From: GCA-2748575 sp965222725
Lineage (GTDB): Bacteria; Pseudomonadota; Gammaproteobacteria; Pseudomonadales; Ketobacteraceae
Length of the DNA: 64,000 bases
NCBI GenBank assembly: GCA_965222725.1
Contig: OZ244969.1
Span: 6,305,634-6,369,633 of the forward strand
Direction: 5' to 3'
The translations under genes and the position numbers were made by a program. The number at the start of each line of letters is the position of its first letter. The first letter of the stretch is position 1. The notes below the pieces were generated by a model, which was not told where the DNA came from, did no database searches, and saw only the letters and a list, made by a program, of their open reading frames with translations. This document shows positions 53,962 to 62,749 of this stretch, piece after piece.

Positions 53962-54142
53962 TCAGAGGTTAATTGCAGGCTCACCGGCGCCGGCAGAACG
54001 CCAGTAGTCGATAATAGCTGCACAGCCAGCATCGCCTTCCACCGGCGACCAACTGGCAAAATCTTCCGGCTTGGGGGGAATCTGCAGCATCCGCCAGTTC
54101 ACCAATCGCAACATCATCCAGAATCTTAACTTCGTCTGCCAT
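53962..54142 (-). pseudogene. Small gene with a one-base frameshift at a G6/C6 run
   Basis: From ATG 54142 the frame reads MADEVKILDDVAIGELADAADS, then loses sense after a run of six C (G on the plus strand, 54073-54078). In the next frame sense resumes as PKPEDFASWSPVEGDAG and ends normally at 53962. Removing one base gives a continuous 59-aa protein with no known family. It starts 6 bp after the glutathione transferase stop, so it belongs to that operon. The shift may be a sequencing error, slippage or a real mutation. Confidence 0.5.
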
Positions 54143-54148
54143 AGAAAC

Positions 54149-54790
54149 CTAGGCGTCACCAAGAATAGCTTTGATATAGGGGCCGGCTTCTTTGTGCAGG
54201 CGCTTCCAGGAAGGGTGCTCCTGCATCCGTTCCCAGTAACTGCCGATATGCTCAAAAATGGAGAACTCAGCAAAGCTGCGGGCATAGTAAAGTGCCGGAA
54301 TGGCAGAACAGTCCGCCATGGTGAAATGATCCCCCGCCAGAAATGGACGGCTGGCCAGCTGCTCATTCAGCAATCCATAAAGCACGCCGATCATTTCCGA
54401 ACTTTTTACCATCAGTTCCTGATTCTGCTGCGCTTCCGGCTTCATGGATTCAAAGATCAGGCTCACTACCGGGTCATTCAGGTACTGATCACACATGCGA
54501 TCCAGAAAGCGCACCCGGCGGGCAGCTTCCGGATCCCTGGGAATCAGGGGTGGGTCGGTGGGAAAGGCTTCTTCCAGATATTCAATGATAATGGTGGATT
54601 CAGGAATCAGGCGGCCGTCATCCCGGATCAGCAGCGGAATTTTACCCAGGGGGTACAGCTCGCGATAGGCCTGCTTTTCTTTCTCGTCCATGAGGTTGAC
54701 CAGCTTGGGCGTAAATTCCACACCCTTTTCATAAAAGGCCAGCACCGTTTTCTGGGAATACGTTGAAGGATAGGCAAAATAGAGTTCCAT
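54149..54790 (-). CDS. Glutathione S-transferase family protein
   Basis: This 213-aa cytoplasmic protein has the thioredoxin-like N-terminal domain (MELYFAYPSTYSQKTVLAF, then LYPLGKIPLLI with the cis-proline and PESTIIIEYLEE with the glutathione-binding E-S/T) and an all-helical C-terminal domain with the HFTMADCSAIPAL motif. The first-domain catalytic position is Ser/Tyr-type (PSTYSQ). The substrate is unknown. It is followed closely by the small frameshifted gene. Confidence 0.9.
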   Translation of the reverse strand: MELYFAYPSTYSQKTVLAFYEKGVEFTPKLVNLMDEKEKQAYRELYPLGKIPLLIRDDGRLIPESTIIIEYLEEAFPTDPPLIPRDPEAARRVRFLDRMCDQYLNDPVVSLIFESMKPEAQQNQELMVKSSEMIGVLYGLLNEQLASRPFLAGDHFTMADCSAIPALYYARSFAEFSIFEHIGSYWERMQEHPSWKRLHKEAGPYIKAILGDA

Positions 54791-54870
54791 GGACGCCCCC
54801 GGAGATTGTTCTTATATTAATTATCGATAATCAGGGCACAGTTTAGCACTGATTCGCCATACCACAGGGA

Positions 54871-55128
54871 TTAATCCCCGCTTTCATAGCCTTCTTTGAC
54901 GTCCTCCACAATCTCATTAGCGGTATCCCCCACCTTTTTGGCTGTTTTTTGCGCGCCGTCTTTGGCCTTGTCCGCCGTTTCGTTAACAAACTCACCAAAG
55001 TCCCGCAGGCCCTGAGTCACACCGTCTTTTACTTCCCGGGCGGTCTCCCCCACCTTTCTGGCGACCGATTCCTCAGCCCAGGCGGGCGTCAGGGCAAAAC
55101 CAAGCAGCAGAGCACCTACAACTTTCAT
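54871..55128 (-). CDS. Secreted LEA-like amphipathic helix protein
   Basis: ATG 55128 is chosen because AAGGA lies upstream and a clean Sec signal results (MKVVGALLLGFALTPAWA-EE). The mature ~67 residues form one long charged helix with an approximately 11-residue period (VARKVGETARE, AQKTAKKVGDTANE), very like LEA or apolipoprotein repeats. It is expected in the periplasm, perhaps binding membranes or protecting against stress. No named family is claimed. Confidence 0.75.
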   Translation of the reverse strand: MKVVGALLLGFALTPAWAEESVARKVGETAREVKDGVTQGLRDFGEFVNETADKAKDGAQKTAKKVGDTANEIVEDVKEGYESGD

Positions 55129-55240
55129 TCTGTTATCCTTCTGTCGTTTCATTAAGACCGTCAGGCAGGCAGTCATCAGCGCCACACCCCTAATTTTGCT
55201 AGGATTACAAACAGCTAGAGTGATCTATAGTTAGATAATA

Positions 55241-58200
55241 GTGTTACCGTTCGCAGAGATAAACTTGATCAGACTTCCATACCGGACCAGCTCCAACCCG
55301 CTACATTACTGGCTGTTGTTCGCACTCATCGCTGTGTGCGCAGTTTTCTCTGCTCGCGCCGCGGCCATGCCTGGCCCGTTGATCCTGGACCAGACGATCA
55401 GTTCCGCCTCCCCGGGACTGAAGATGGAATACTGGATCGATCCTGAAAACCGCTCGAACCTTGCACAAGTCCGGGAATTGCCGTCCGAACGCTGGGTGCA
55501 AAGCGATCAGGAGGTGCCCTCCATGGGCTTTACGGATGATACTTACTGGTTCCGTTTCCGGGCAACCAATATGTCGGAGGACAGCCTGTTCCTGCTCATG
55601 GAAATCAGCTACACATCCCTGGATGATGTCCGCATCTATGTGCTCAGCGATGGCCAGCTGATCGACCAGTTTCAGACGGGCGACGCCTTTCCTTTTTCCT
55701 CCCGCCGGGTGAACAACCGGAACTTTATTCTGCCCACGGACTTTGACGCCAACCAGACTCAGACATTCTATATCCGCGTCCATACCGAAGGTGCCGTACA
55801 ACTGCCCATCGCGTTTCGGACACAGGCAGATTACAACCATCACGAACAGTATTACCTGATCATCTACGGCCTTTACTTCGGCATGATGTTAATTATGGTG
55901 CTCTATAACCTGGCACTGTATTCCGTTATCAAAGACATCAGCTATCTGTATTACGTATTGTCCGTGGGCAGCTTTGCCATGTTTCAGGCCTGCCTTTACG
56001 GCTTTGCCTTTCAGTTTATCTGGCCGGAAAGCCCCGCCACCAACCAGCACGGCATCACGCTTGCCATGTGTGTCTTCGGATTTTCCGGCGCCCTGTTCGC
56101 GGATAACTTTCTGCGCGTAAAACAGAAACACCGCTGGTATCACTACATTTTTTTAACCTATTCAGTGATTATGATCGCCATGATGCTGTGCATTTTCACT
56201 GGCCTGGTGAACTACAACACAGCAATACGTGCTTCTACAGTCATGGCTTTTATCGGTAGCACAACAGCCATTGGCATAGGCTTTCACCTTTTATTCAAAG
56301 GTCACAAGGTGGCCCGTTTCTTTGTGCTGGCCTGGACACTGTTCCTGGTGTTTATCGCACTGCTGGTATTGAACAAAGCCGGCATGGTGCCGATCAACCT
56401 GTTTACCGAACATGCGGCCCAGATCGGCCATGTGATTCAGGTGTTACTGCTGTCTTTTGCGCTGGCGGACCGTATTAACATGGATCGCCAGGCCCGCATG
56501 CAGGCCCAGAAGCTGGCCTACGAGAACGAGAAAAAAGCCCGGCAGGAGCAGGAACGCTATCTGGAACTGAAAATCAAATCCCAGGAAGAGGAAATGCAGT
56601 CGCGCCAGAAAATTATTCAGGCGGAAGCGGAAAGCAAAGCCAAGAGTGATTTTCTGGCCACCATGAGCCACGAAATCCGCACCCCCATGAACGGCGTACT
56701 GGGCATGGCGGAGCTGTTGCAGGAAACCGAACTGAAATCCGAGCAGCGCCAGTATCTGGATGTGATCGAAAGCTCCGGCAAGGCCCTGCTGAATATCATC
56801 AATGATATTCTCGACTACTCCAAGATTGAAGCCGGCAAGATGGAAATCGAAAACGTCGATCTGGATCTGGACAAACTGATTCTGGATTGCGCCAGTGTGT
56901 TCTCCCTGACGGCGGAGAAAAAATCCATCGAACTGATTTCATCCCTGGATCCGGCCACCCCCACCTTTATCAAGTCAGACCCCACCCGCCTGCGGCAGAT
57001 TCTGCTGAACCTGCTGGGCAACGCTTTCAAGTTTACTTCCCAGGGGCGTATTAAACTGCGGGTAGCCAAAATCGGCGGCAACAATGATCGTCATGTACTG
57101 CGATTTGATGTGCAGGACACCGGCATCGGCATCAGCGACGAACAGCAGCGCAAACTGTTTTCCGCCTTTTCCCAGGCGGATACCTCCACCACCCGTCAGT
57201 TTGGCGGCACCGGCCTGGGCCTGAGCATTTCCAAGCGGCTTACGGAACTGATGGGCGGCGAAATCGGTGTCAGCAGTGTGGAGGGCGAAGGCTCCACTTT
57301 CTGGTTCACCATCAACTGCGAAAACGCCGAGCAGGCTTTTGTAGAGGAACACTTCTTCTCCGCCGAAGAACTGAAAGGCAAACGGGCCCTGTTTGTGGAC
57401 GATTCACCGGACTTTGTGCAAGTGGTAAAAGAGCAGGCGCAAACCTGGGGAATGGAAGTAGATACCGCCTACTATGGCGAAGAAGCCCTGGCAAAAATGG
57501 AAAACGCCATTCGCCAGAAAAAGCCTTTTGATATTGTGTCGCTGGACATGAACATGCCGGGCCTGAGCGGCCTGGATGTGGCTCAGCGCATGCAGAATAC
57601 CCAGGACAACAACACGCTGAAAAACACCCCGCGGCTATTGCTGACAGCCCTGCGCCAGGTGCCGGACAAGCAGTTATTACAGGACGCAGGCATTGCCGTA
57701 GCGGTTCAGAAACCGGCATCCGCCAGAGCACTGCGGGATACCATACTGCGCATCATTACCGGCCATGTCACCGCCCAGGAAAAACGCCATCAGGAACGTT
57801 CATCACAACTGGTTTCTGCCTTGAAGGATCACCGCGTACTGATAGCCGAAGACAACACCGTTAACCAGATGGTGATCAAGGGCATGCTGAAACGCCTGGG
57901 GCTGACCTTTGATGTGGCCGCCGATGGTGAAGCGGCCCTGGGGCTTTATCAGAAAAATCACGATCAGTATTCTCTGGTGCTGATGGACTGCGAAATGCCT
58001 AACATGGACGGCTACCAGGCCACCGAACAGATGCGCCAGTATGAAGCGGAACACGCTCTGAAACCTACCCCCATTGTTGCCCTGACTGCCCACGCCGTTC
58101 AGGAGCACCAGCAGCGGGCTTTTGCATCGGGCATGAATGATCATATTGCCAAACCCATTGAAGCAGAACGCCTCAAGGAAGTACTGGCCACCTTTGTCAT

Positions 58201-58276
58201 TGAAAAAGAAACGGCTGATAACAACACGCCGCCGGATGATGAGGATGAGGATTCATCCCGGGCGTCTTCTGCATAG
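55241..58276 (+). CDS. 7TMR-DISM hybrid histidine kinase with two receivers
   Basis: The ~1011-aa protein has an N-terminal signal, a periplasmic 7TMR-DISMED2-type sugar-binding-like domain (~50-195), seven membrane helices (~205-405), a coiled coil (~420-460), HisKA with H477 (ATMSHEIRTPMNG), HATPase, receiver 1 with D769 (SLDMNMPG) and receiver 2 with D916 (LMDCEMPNMDG). The layout resembles RetS/LadS-like sensors. The GTG start at 55241 lacks a good Shine-Dalgarno; TTG 55265 is an alternative. No cognate regulator is adjacent. Confidence 0.88.
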   Translation: MLPFAEINLIRLPYRTSSNPLHYWLLFALIAVCAVFSARAAAMPGPLILDQTISSASPGLKMEYWIDPENRSNLAQVRELPSERWVQSDQEVPSMGFTDDTYWFRFRATNMSEDSLFLLMEISYTSLDDVRIYVLSDGQLIDQFQTGDAFPFSSRRVNNRNFILPTDFDANQTQTFYIRVHTEGAVQLPIAFRTQADYNHHEQYYLIIYGLYFGMMLIMVLYNLALYSVIKDISYLYYVLSVGSFAMFQACLYGFAFQFIWPESPATNQHGITLAMCVFGFSGALFADNFLRVKQKHRWYHYIFLTYSVIMIAMMLCIFTGLVNYNTAIRASTVMAFIGSTTAIGIGFHLLFKGHKVARFFVLAWTLFLVFIALLVLNKAGMVPINLFTEHAAQIGHVIQVLLLSFALADRINMDRQARMQAQKLAYENEKKARQEQERYLELKIKSQEEEMQSRQKIIQAEAESKAKSDFLATMSHEIRTPMNGVLGMAELLQETELKSEQRQYLDVIESSGKALLNIINDILDYSKIEAGKMEIENVDLDLDKLILDCASVFSLTAEKKSIELISSLDPATPTFIKSDPTRLRQILLNLLGNAFKFTSQGRIKLRVAKIGGNNDRHVLRFDVQDTGIGISDEQQRKLFSAFSQADTSTTRQFGGTGLGLSISKRLTELMGGEIGVSSVEGEGSTFWFTINCENAEQAFVEEHFFSAEELKGKRALFVDDSPDFVQVVKEQAQTWGMEVDTAYYGEEALAKMENAIRQKKPFDIVSLDMNMPGLSGLDVAQRMQNTQDNNTLKNTPRLLLTALRQVPDKQLLQDAGIAVAVQKPASARALRDTILRIITGHVTAQEKRHQERSSQLVSALKDHRVLIAEDNTVNQMVIKGMLKRLGLTFDVAADGEAALGLYQKNHDQYSLVLMDCEMPNMDGYQATEQMRQYEAEHALKPTPIVALTAHAVQEHQQRAFASGMNDHIAKPIEAERLKEVLATFVIEKETADNNTPPDDEDEDSSRASSA

Positions 58277-58307
58277 CCTTTGAGAAAAGTTTATGGGAGC
58301 TGGCGGT

Positions 58308-58889
58308 TCAGACCCGCCCTTTGGCATGCTTGATACGATTCTGCACTTTCTGATAATCACTCTTGCGCAGCATCACATACAAGGCACCGGACCCACCATG
58401 GCGAAGCTGCGCACTGTGAAACGCCATGACCTCATCCAGTTCCGGCAGCCACTTGTTCACGTAGCTTTTCAGTAAGGCCGGCGGATCACTGCGCTCACCC
58501 TTGCCGTGCAGAATCATCACGGTGCGCACCGAATTGGCCAGGCAGGTACGCACAAAATCAAAGACTTCTTCCCGGGCTTCCTTCACCGATTTGCGGTGCA
58601 GATCCAGCACGGCTTCCGTTTCGTATTTACCTAACCTGAGTTTGCGATACACGCCGTCCTGTACACCGGGCCGCTTGAATGACAGCACATCATGGGGCCC
58701 CACCATGTCCACATAGTCTTCAGACAGGATATTGTCGTCCTTGCTTTTGTCCCGCACAGCAGCTTCCCGACGCGCCATCTGGGCATCGGTCAGCTCCTGC
58801 TTTTTCGGGGCATCCACCACACGCTTGCGCTGTATGGGTTTAACCCCTTCCATTTCTTTTTTGAAAAGATCGGATTCGTCTTCTGACAT
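58308..58889 (-). CDS. Smr-domain protein (possible endonuclease)
   Basis: From ATG 58889 the protein is 193 aa. The N-terminal half is charged and probably flexible. The C-terminal Smr domain has the LDLHRKSVKEA block (HxxT-like LDLH), ILHGKGERS (HGKG loop) and HGGSGALYVML. Smr proteins act as nucleases on DNA or on mRNA at stalled ribosomes. It converges on the hybrid kinase. The start is not backed by a strong Shine-Dalgarno; a TTG at 58916 is possible. Confidence 0.85.
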   Translation of the reverse strand: MSEDESDLFKKEMEGVKPIQRKRVVDAPKKQELTDAQMARREAAVRDKSKDDNILSEDYVDMVGPHDVLSFKRPGVQDGVYRKLRLGKYETEAVLDLHRKSVKEAREEVFDFVRTCLANSVRTVMILHGKGERSDPPALLKSYVNKWLPELDEVMAFHSAQLRHGGSGALYVMLRKSDYQKVQNRIKHAKGRV

Positions 58890-58967
58890 TGCAGCTACAA
58901 CATAATCACAATACAAAATTCACAATAAAGCGATCGCCCGGCAGAATCTGCCGGCATGCAGCCCGGC

Positions 58968-59234
58968 TTATTTCAGGCCTGCATTGGAGAAAAAGACCGC
59001 TTTTCCGGCAACAAGTTTCACCTTGATATTTTTATCGTCATCACCCCAGACACAGGCTTCGGCACCCAGCGCCTCTTCACATTTGTCGGGGGAACCGATA
59101 ATGGCTTCCACTTCGGCTTTATCCATGCCGGCTTCCAGTTTGTCGTAGTTTTCCTTGCTGAGCTTGCTGCAACCGGCCAGCGTGCCCAACATCAGTGCCA
59201 GACCGGCAATGGACAAAGTCTTGAGGTTATTCAT
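58968..59234 (-). CDS. Small lipoprotein with SmpA/OmlA-like fold
   Basis: The 88-aa protein has a lipobox L-A-G-C22 and a short domain, NYDKLEAGMDKAEVEAIIGSP, typical of the SmpA/OmlA or DUF3862-like group (related in fold to BamE), ending with beta-strands VKLVAGKAVFF. It has two cysteines (in KCEEAL and ACVWGD) that may pair. Ser/Lys follow the lipidated Cys, so outer-membrane sorting is likely. The role is unknown. Confidence 0.8.
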   Translation of the reverse strand: MNNLKTLSIAGLALMLGTLAGCSKLSKENYDKLEAGMDKAEVEAIIGSPDKCEEALGAEACVWGDDDKNIKVKLVAGKAVFFSNAGLK

Positions 59235-59372
59235 AATGACATCCTATCGGTAACTGATTAAGTTAGACTGAAAGCGGCCATTTTAACGAAGATTACTTCT
59301 ACCCGCATGTAAAATACTGGAAAAACAGGCGCCCGCCACAGGCCCGGGCATTAACAGGCAGTACGCAATCCT

Positions 59373-60467
59373 ATGACCCAGAAAACACTTTACGTTTCCA
59401 TCAGCGGCCATGGTTATGGCCATATCGGGCAGATGGCCCCTATTCTGAACAAACTGGCCATGGAGTACGGTCAGCAACTCCAGTTTGTGATTCAGTGCGA
59501 AGCCCAGGAAAGCTTTCTCACCAATTGCTTCCAGTTTGATTTCCGCCACATTCCCAAAGCCGCCGATATCGGCATGCTGATGAGCAATTCCCTGGACGTG
59601 CAGCCCCAGCAATCCCACCGGGCCTATCGGGAAATGCATGACCGCTGGGGCCGGGAGCTACTGCTCAAATCCCGGGGAATCGACCGGCTGCGCCCTGATC
59701 TGATCCTCAGTAACGTGTCCTACCTGACCCTGGCCGCGGCCCACAAGCTGCAGATACCCGCCATCGCCCTGTGTTCCCTGAACTGGGCCGACATCTATTT
59801 CCAATGCTGTGGCAGCCTGCCGGGATCCGACGAAGTCCGCGAACTGGCGCTGGACCACTACCGCAGCGCCGATCATTTTCTGATTCCCACGCCCGGCATG
59901 CCCATGACAGATCTGCCCAACCGGCGTCATATCGGCCCGCTGGCACGGCTGGCCAACCGCTATCCCCATTTCAGATCCCGGCTCAAGCTGAACGACAACA
60001 CCCGCCTGGTGATGGTGTCCATGGGGGGTATCCCCTATCAACTGGCCAGCGCCCAATGGCCGGTGCTGGACAATGTGGTCTGGATTGATACCAGCAACAG
60101 CTGCCAGAACCGCGCCGATATCATCCCCATGAATCGCCTGAACCTGCCCTTTATTGATGTGCTGGGCCACTGCGACCTGCTGATCTGCAAGCCGGGCTAC
60201 GGATTATTTACCGAAGCCACCTGCAACGGCGTACCCGTGCTCTACGTCAAACGGGGACTCTGGCCTGAAGAACCTTATCTGGTGGACTGGATTGAGCAGA
60301 ATAACCTGTGCGCCGAACTGGACCGGCAGCAGTTTAACCGCGGTGATCTGGCCGGACCGGTAACGGAACTGCTGAACAGGGCACGGGAGCAAAAACCCAA
60401 ACCGGTGATGCCGGCCGGCGTGGGGGAAGCCTGCGGGTATGTGCTGGAAGCGCTGGAGCTATTCTAG
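59373..60467 (+). CDS. GT-B glycosyltransferase-like protein
   Basis: This 364-aa soluble protein starts VSISGHGYGHIGQMAPIL, the glycine-rich N-terminal loop of MurG/UDP-glycosyltransferase-like GT-B enzymes, and has a C-terminal nucleotide-sugar site KPGYGLFTEATCNGVPVLYV. This is typical of the COG1819-like and MurG-like groups. The sugar donor and acceptor are unknown. It converges with mpl and may belong to cell-envelope metabolism. The start lacks a clear Shine-Dalgarno. Confidence 0.75.
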   Translation: MTQKTLYVSISGHGYGHIGQMAPILNKLAMEYGQQLQFVIQCEAQESFLTNCFQFDFRHIPKAADIGMLMSNSLDVQPQQSHRAYREMHDRWGRELLLKSRGIDRLRPDLILSNVSYLTLAAAHKLQIPAIALCSLNWADIYFQCCGSLPGSDEVRELALDHYRSADHFLIPTPGMPMTDLPNRRHIGPLARLANRYPHFRSRLKLNDNTRLVMVSMGGIPYQLASAQWPVLDNVVWIDTSNSCQNRADIIPMNRLNLPFIDVLGHCDLLICKPGYGLFTEATCNGVPVLYVKRGLWPEEPYLVDWIEQNNLCAELDRQQFNRGDLAGPVTELLNRAREQKPKPVMPAGVGEACGYVLEALELF

Positions 60468-60487
60468 TGCCGGAGATAGCGTAGTGC

Positions 60488-61855
60488 TTAAGCCTTCCCG
60501 GCCAATGCCGCCACCAACCTGCCGTGAATGCCGGCAAAGCCGCCGTTGCTCATAATCACCACATGATCCCCCGGATTGGTGGACGCCACCACCCGGGCAA
60601 TGATCTCATCAATATCCCGCAGGCAGTATGCTGCAGGCTGGCAGGCTTCGGCTACTGCATCCATGCCCCAGCTGACGTTTTCCGGCTGATACCAGTACAC
60701 CTCATCCGCCAGGGCAACCGAGGGCGCCAGGCGATCCTTGTGAACCCCCATACGCATGGTGTTGGAGCGGGGTTCGATCACGGCAATAATTCTGGCATCC
60801 CCTACCCGGCGGCGCAGGCCGGCCAGGGTGGTTTCTATCGCTGTGGGGTGGTGGGCAAAGTCGTCGTAAACGGTCACACCCTTTTCCTCACCAATCACTT
60901 CCATGCGCCGTTTGACACCGCCAAAGCGTGACAGGGCCTGGGCGCCGTCTTCCGGCTTTACGCCGCAGTGCCGGGCCGCGGCAATGGCTGCCAGGCCGTT
61001 ACTGACGCTGTGATTGCCGGTCATGGTCCAGTGGACCTCGCCGACTTTTTTGCCATCCAGCAACACCTCGAACTCGCTGCCGTCAGGTTGCAACAGGCGG
61101 GCGCTCCAGCCGGTATCCGTCTCGTCCACCGAAAAAGGTTCTACCGGTGTCCAGCAGCCTTTATCCAGTACCTGCTGCAAGGCACTGTCACCTTTCGGGG
61201 AGATAATCAGGCCGTTTTCGGGAATGGTCCGCACCAGATGGTGAAACTGGGTCTGAATCGCTGCCAGATCCGGAAAAATATCCGCATGATCAAATTCAAG
61301 GTTATTGAGAATGGCGGTGCGGGGCAGATAGTGAACAAACTTGGAACGCTTGTCGAAAAAGGCGGAATCGTATTCGTCCGCTTCCACCACAAAGAAAGGC
61401 GCATCTCCCAAACGGGCTGACACGGCAAAGTTTTTCGGTACACCGCCAATCAGATAGCCCGGGTTTAACCCTACATCTTCCAGAATCCAGGCCACCATGG
61501 AACTGGTAGTGGTTTTACCATGGGTGCCGGCCGCAGCCACCACCCAGCGGCCCTGCAACACATGATCGCGCAGCCATTGGGGGCCGGAGGTATATCGCAA
61601 ACCCCGGGACAGCATGTACTCCACGCAGGGATTCCCGCGGCTCATGGCATTGCCCACTACAATCAGGTCCGGCTCCGGATCCAGTTGTTTGGGATCAAAA
61701 CCCTCAATCAGTTCTATTCCCTGGGATTCCAGCTGAGTGCTCATGGGGGGATACACATTGGCATCGCAACCACTCACCTTGTAACCCAGCTCCTTGGCCA
61801 GAATAGCCAGGCTGCCCATAAAAGTTCCGCAAATGCCCAGAATATGAATATGCAT
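60488..61855 (-). CDS. mpl: UDP-MurNAc:L-Ala-gamma-D-Glu-meso-Dap ligase
   Basis: Mpl recycles the murein tripeptide by ligating it to UDP-MurNAc. The 455-aa Mur-ligase family protein has the N-terminal MurC-like HILGICGTFMGSLA, the P-loop GTHGKTTT (G110-T117), FDHADIF, and YDDFAHHPTAIETT in the C-terminal domain. The distinctive ICGTFMG (MurC has GIGG) supports Mpl over MurC. Confidence 0.95.
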   Translation of the reverse strand: MHIHILGICGTFMGSLAILAKELGYKVSGCDANVYPPMSTQLESQGIELIEGFDPKQLDPEPDLIVVGNAMSRGNPCVEYMLSRGLRYTSGPQWLRDHVLQGRWVVAAAGTHGKTTTSSMVAWILEDVGLNPGYLIGGVPKNFAVSARLGDAPFFVVEADEYDSAFFDKRSKFVHYLPRTAILNNLEFDHADIFPDLAAIQTQFHHLVRTIPENGLIISPKGDSALQQVLDKGCWTPVEPFSVDETDTGWSARLLQPDGSEFEVLLDGKKVGEVHWTMTGNHSVSNGLAAIAAARHCGVKPEDGAQALSRFGGVKRRMEVIGEEKGVTVYDDFAHHPTAIETTLAGLRRRVGDARIIAVIEPRSNTMRMGVHKDRLAPSVALADEVYWYQPENVSWGMDAVAEACQPAAYCLRDIDEIIARVVASTNPGDHVVIMSNGGFAGIHGRLVAALAGKA

Positions 61856-61894
61856 AATGGCCCAGGTTCCGCCCGGTTGTGATTGTAATGGTGG

Positions 61895-62473
61895 TTAGAG
61901 TTGTTCCTGCCGCAACTGCTCCTGTTGCTGGCGTAACTGCTCCAGCACCTCCGGCTCGAACTGCGCCAGCAGGGACTGATCCAGCATCATGATCAACAGA
62001 TTGATCATCAGCGAGAACAGGTTGCCCAGCAGGGGGCTGACATTGAATGCCCGGTGAAAGATAAAACCTTTTACCAGCACATCCCAGATAAAGATTAGCA
62101 GCCAGAACGCCGATGCCAGGGCCACCAGCGATGAATCCGGCGAAAACCTGGAGGCGATCAGCACCAGCGGCAGGCTGATCATGCTCAGCAGCACGTCGGT
62201 ACCCAGCATGGCGGTGAAGGTTTGCTGAAAACGGGCCGTGAGCCGCTTGAACAGCAGCACCGAATACACCACCCCACTCCAGAAGCCCGTAATCACCAGC
62301 AAACTGGCAACGCTGTAGGTAACGGACAACTCGCCGAACACCACCCGCACCACAAAGTTCAGTGCCGCGTACAGCAGCAGCGTCAGCATGGTAAGGGTGA
62401 TGGCGGGTGGAATATCTTCAGGACCGGCCCGGAAGCGGCAGATCTGCCAGTAAAGTTTCAGAATGGCGTTCAT
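61895..62473 (-). CDS. Polytopic membrane protein, unknown
   Basis: The 192-aa protein has five hydrophobic segments and a C-terminal Gln/Glu/Leu-rich coiled-coil tail (EQLRQQQEQLRQEQL). It is encoded 40 bp upstream of mpl on the same strand, so it may be co-transcribed with it. I do not recognise the family. Confidence 0.65.
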   Translation of the reverse strand: MNAILKLYWQICRFRAGPEDIPPAITLTMLTLLLYAALNFVVRVVFGELSVTYSVASLLVITGFWSGVVYSVLLFKRLTARFQQTFTAMLGTDVLLSMISLPLVLIASRFSPDSSLVALASAFWLLIFIWDVLVKGFIFHRAFNVSPLLGNLFSLMINLLIMMLDQSLLAQFEPEVLEQLRQQQEQLRQEQL

Positions 62474-62672
62474 GTCATCCGTTTAATTGATCTGTTGTTG
62501 GCTATCGAATCAGTCACCGGGGCAGCAAAAATGGCTGCCCGGCCCTAATCTGACTCTTATCCGATGGTAAGAAAGTGCTTGTATTTTAAGATGTTTTTTC
62601 AAGCTTTGTGGCCGGATTTTCGCAAAGTGCGCTGCTGAGTACCAGTGCAAAGTCCCGGTTTCTTTAATACCC

Positions 62673-62701
62673 ATGAAAATAAGCGCCAATTTCGCTATGA
62701 T
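62673..62701 (+). promoter_or_regulatory. Possible promoter of the phosphofructokinase gene
   Basis: ATGAAA (62673-62678, 4 of 6) and TATGAT (62696-62701) are 17 bp apart, 48 bp before the start, in a 276-bp divergent gap that is otherwise featureless. Confidence 0.45.
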
Positions 62702-62749
62702 TGCCGCTCCTGGCATCACCATAACTAAAGTATTTAGGGGTTAGTATCC

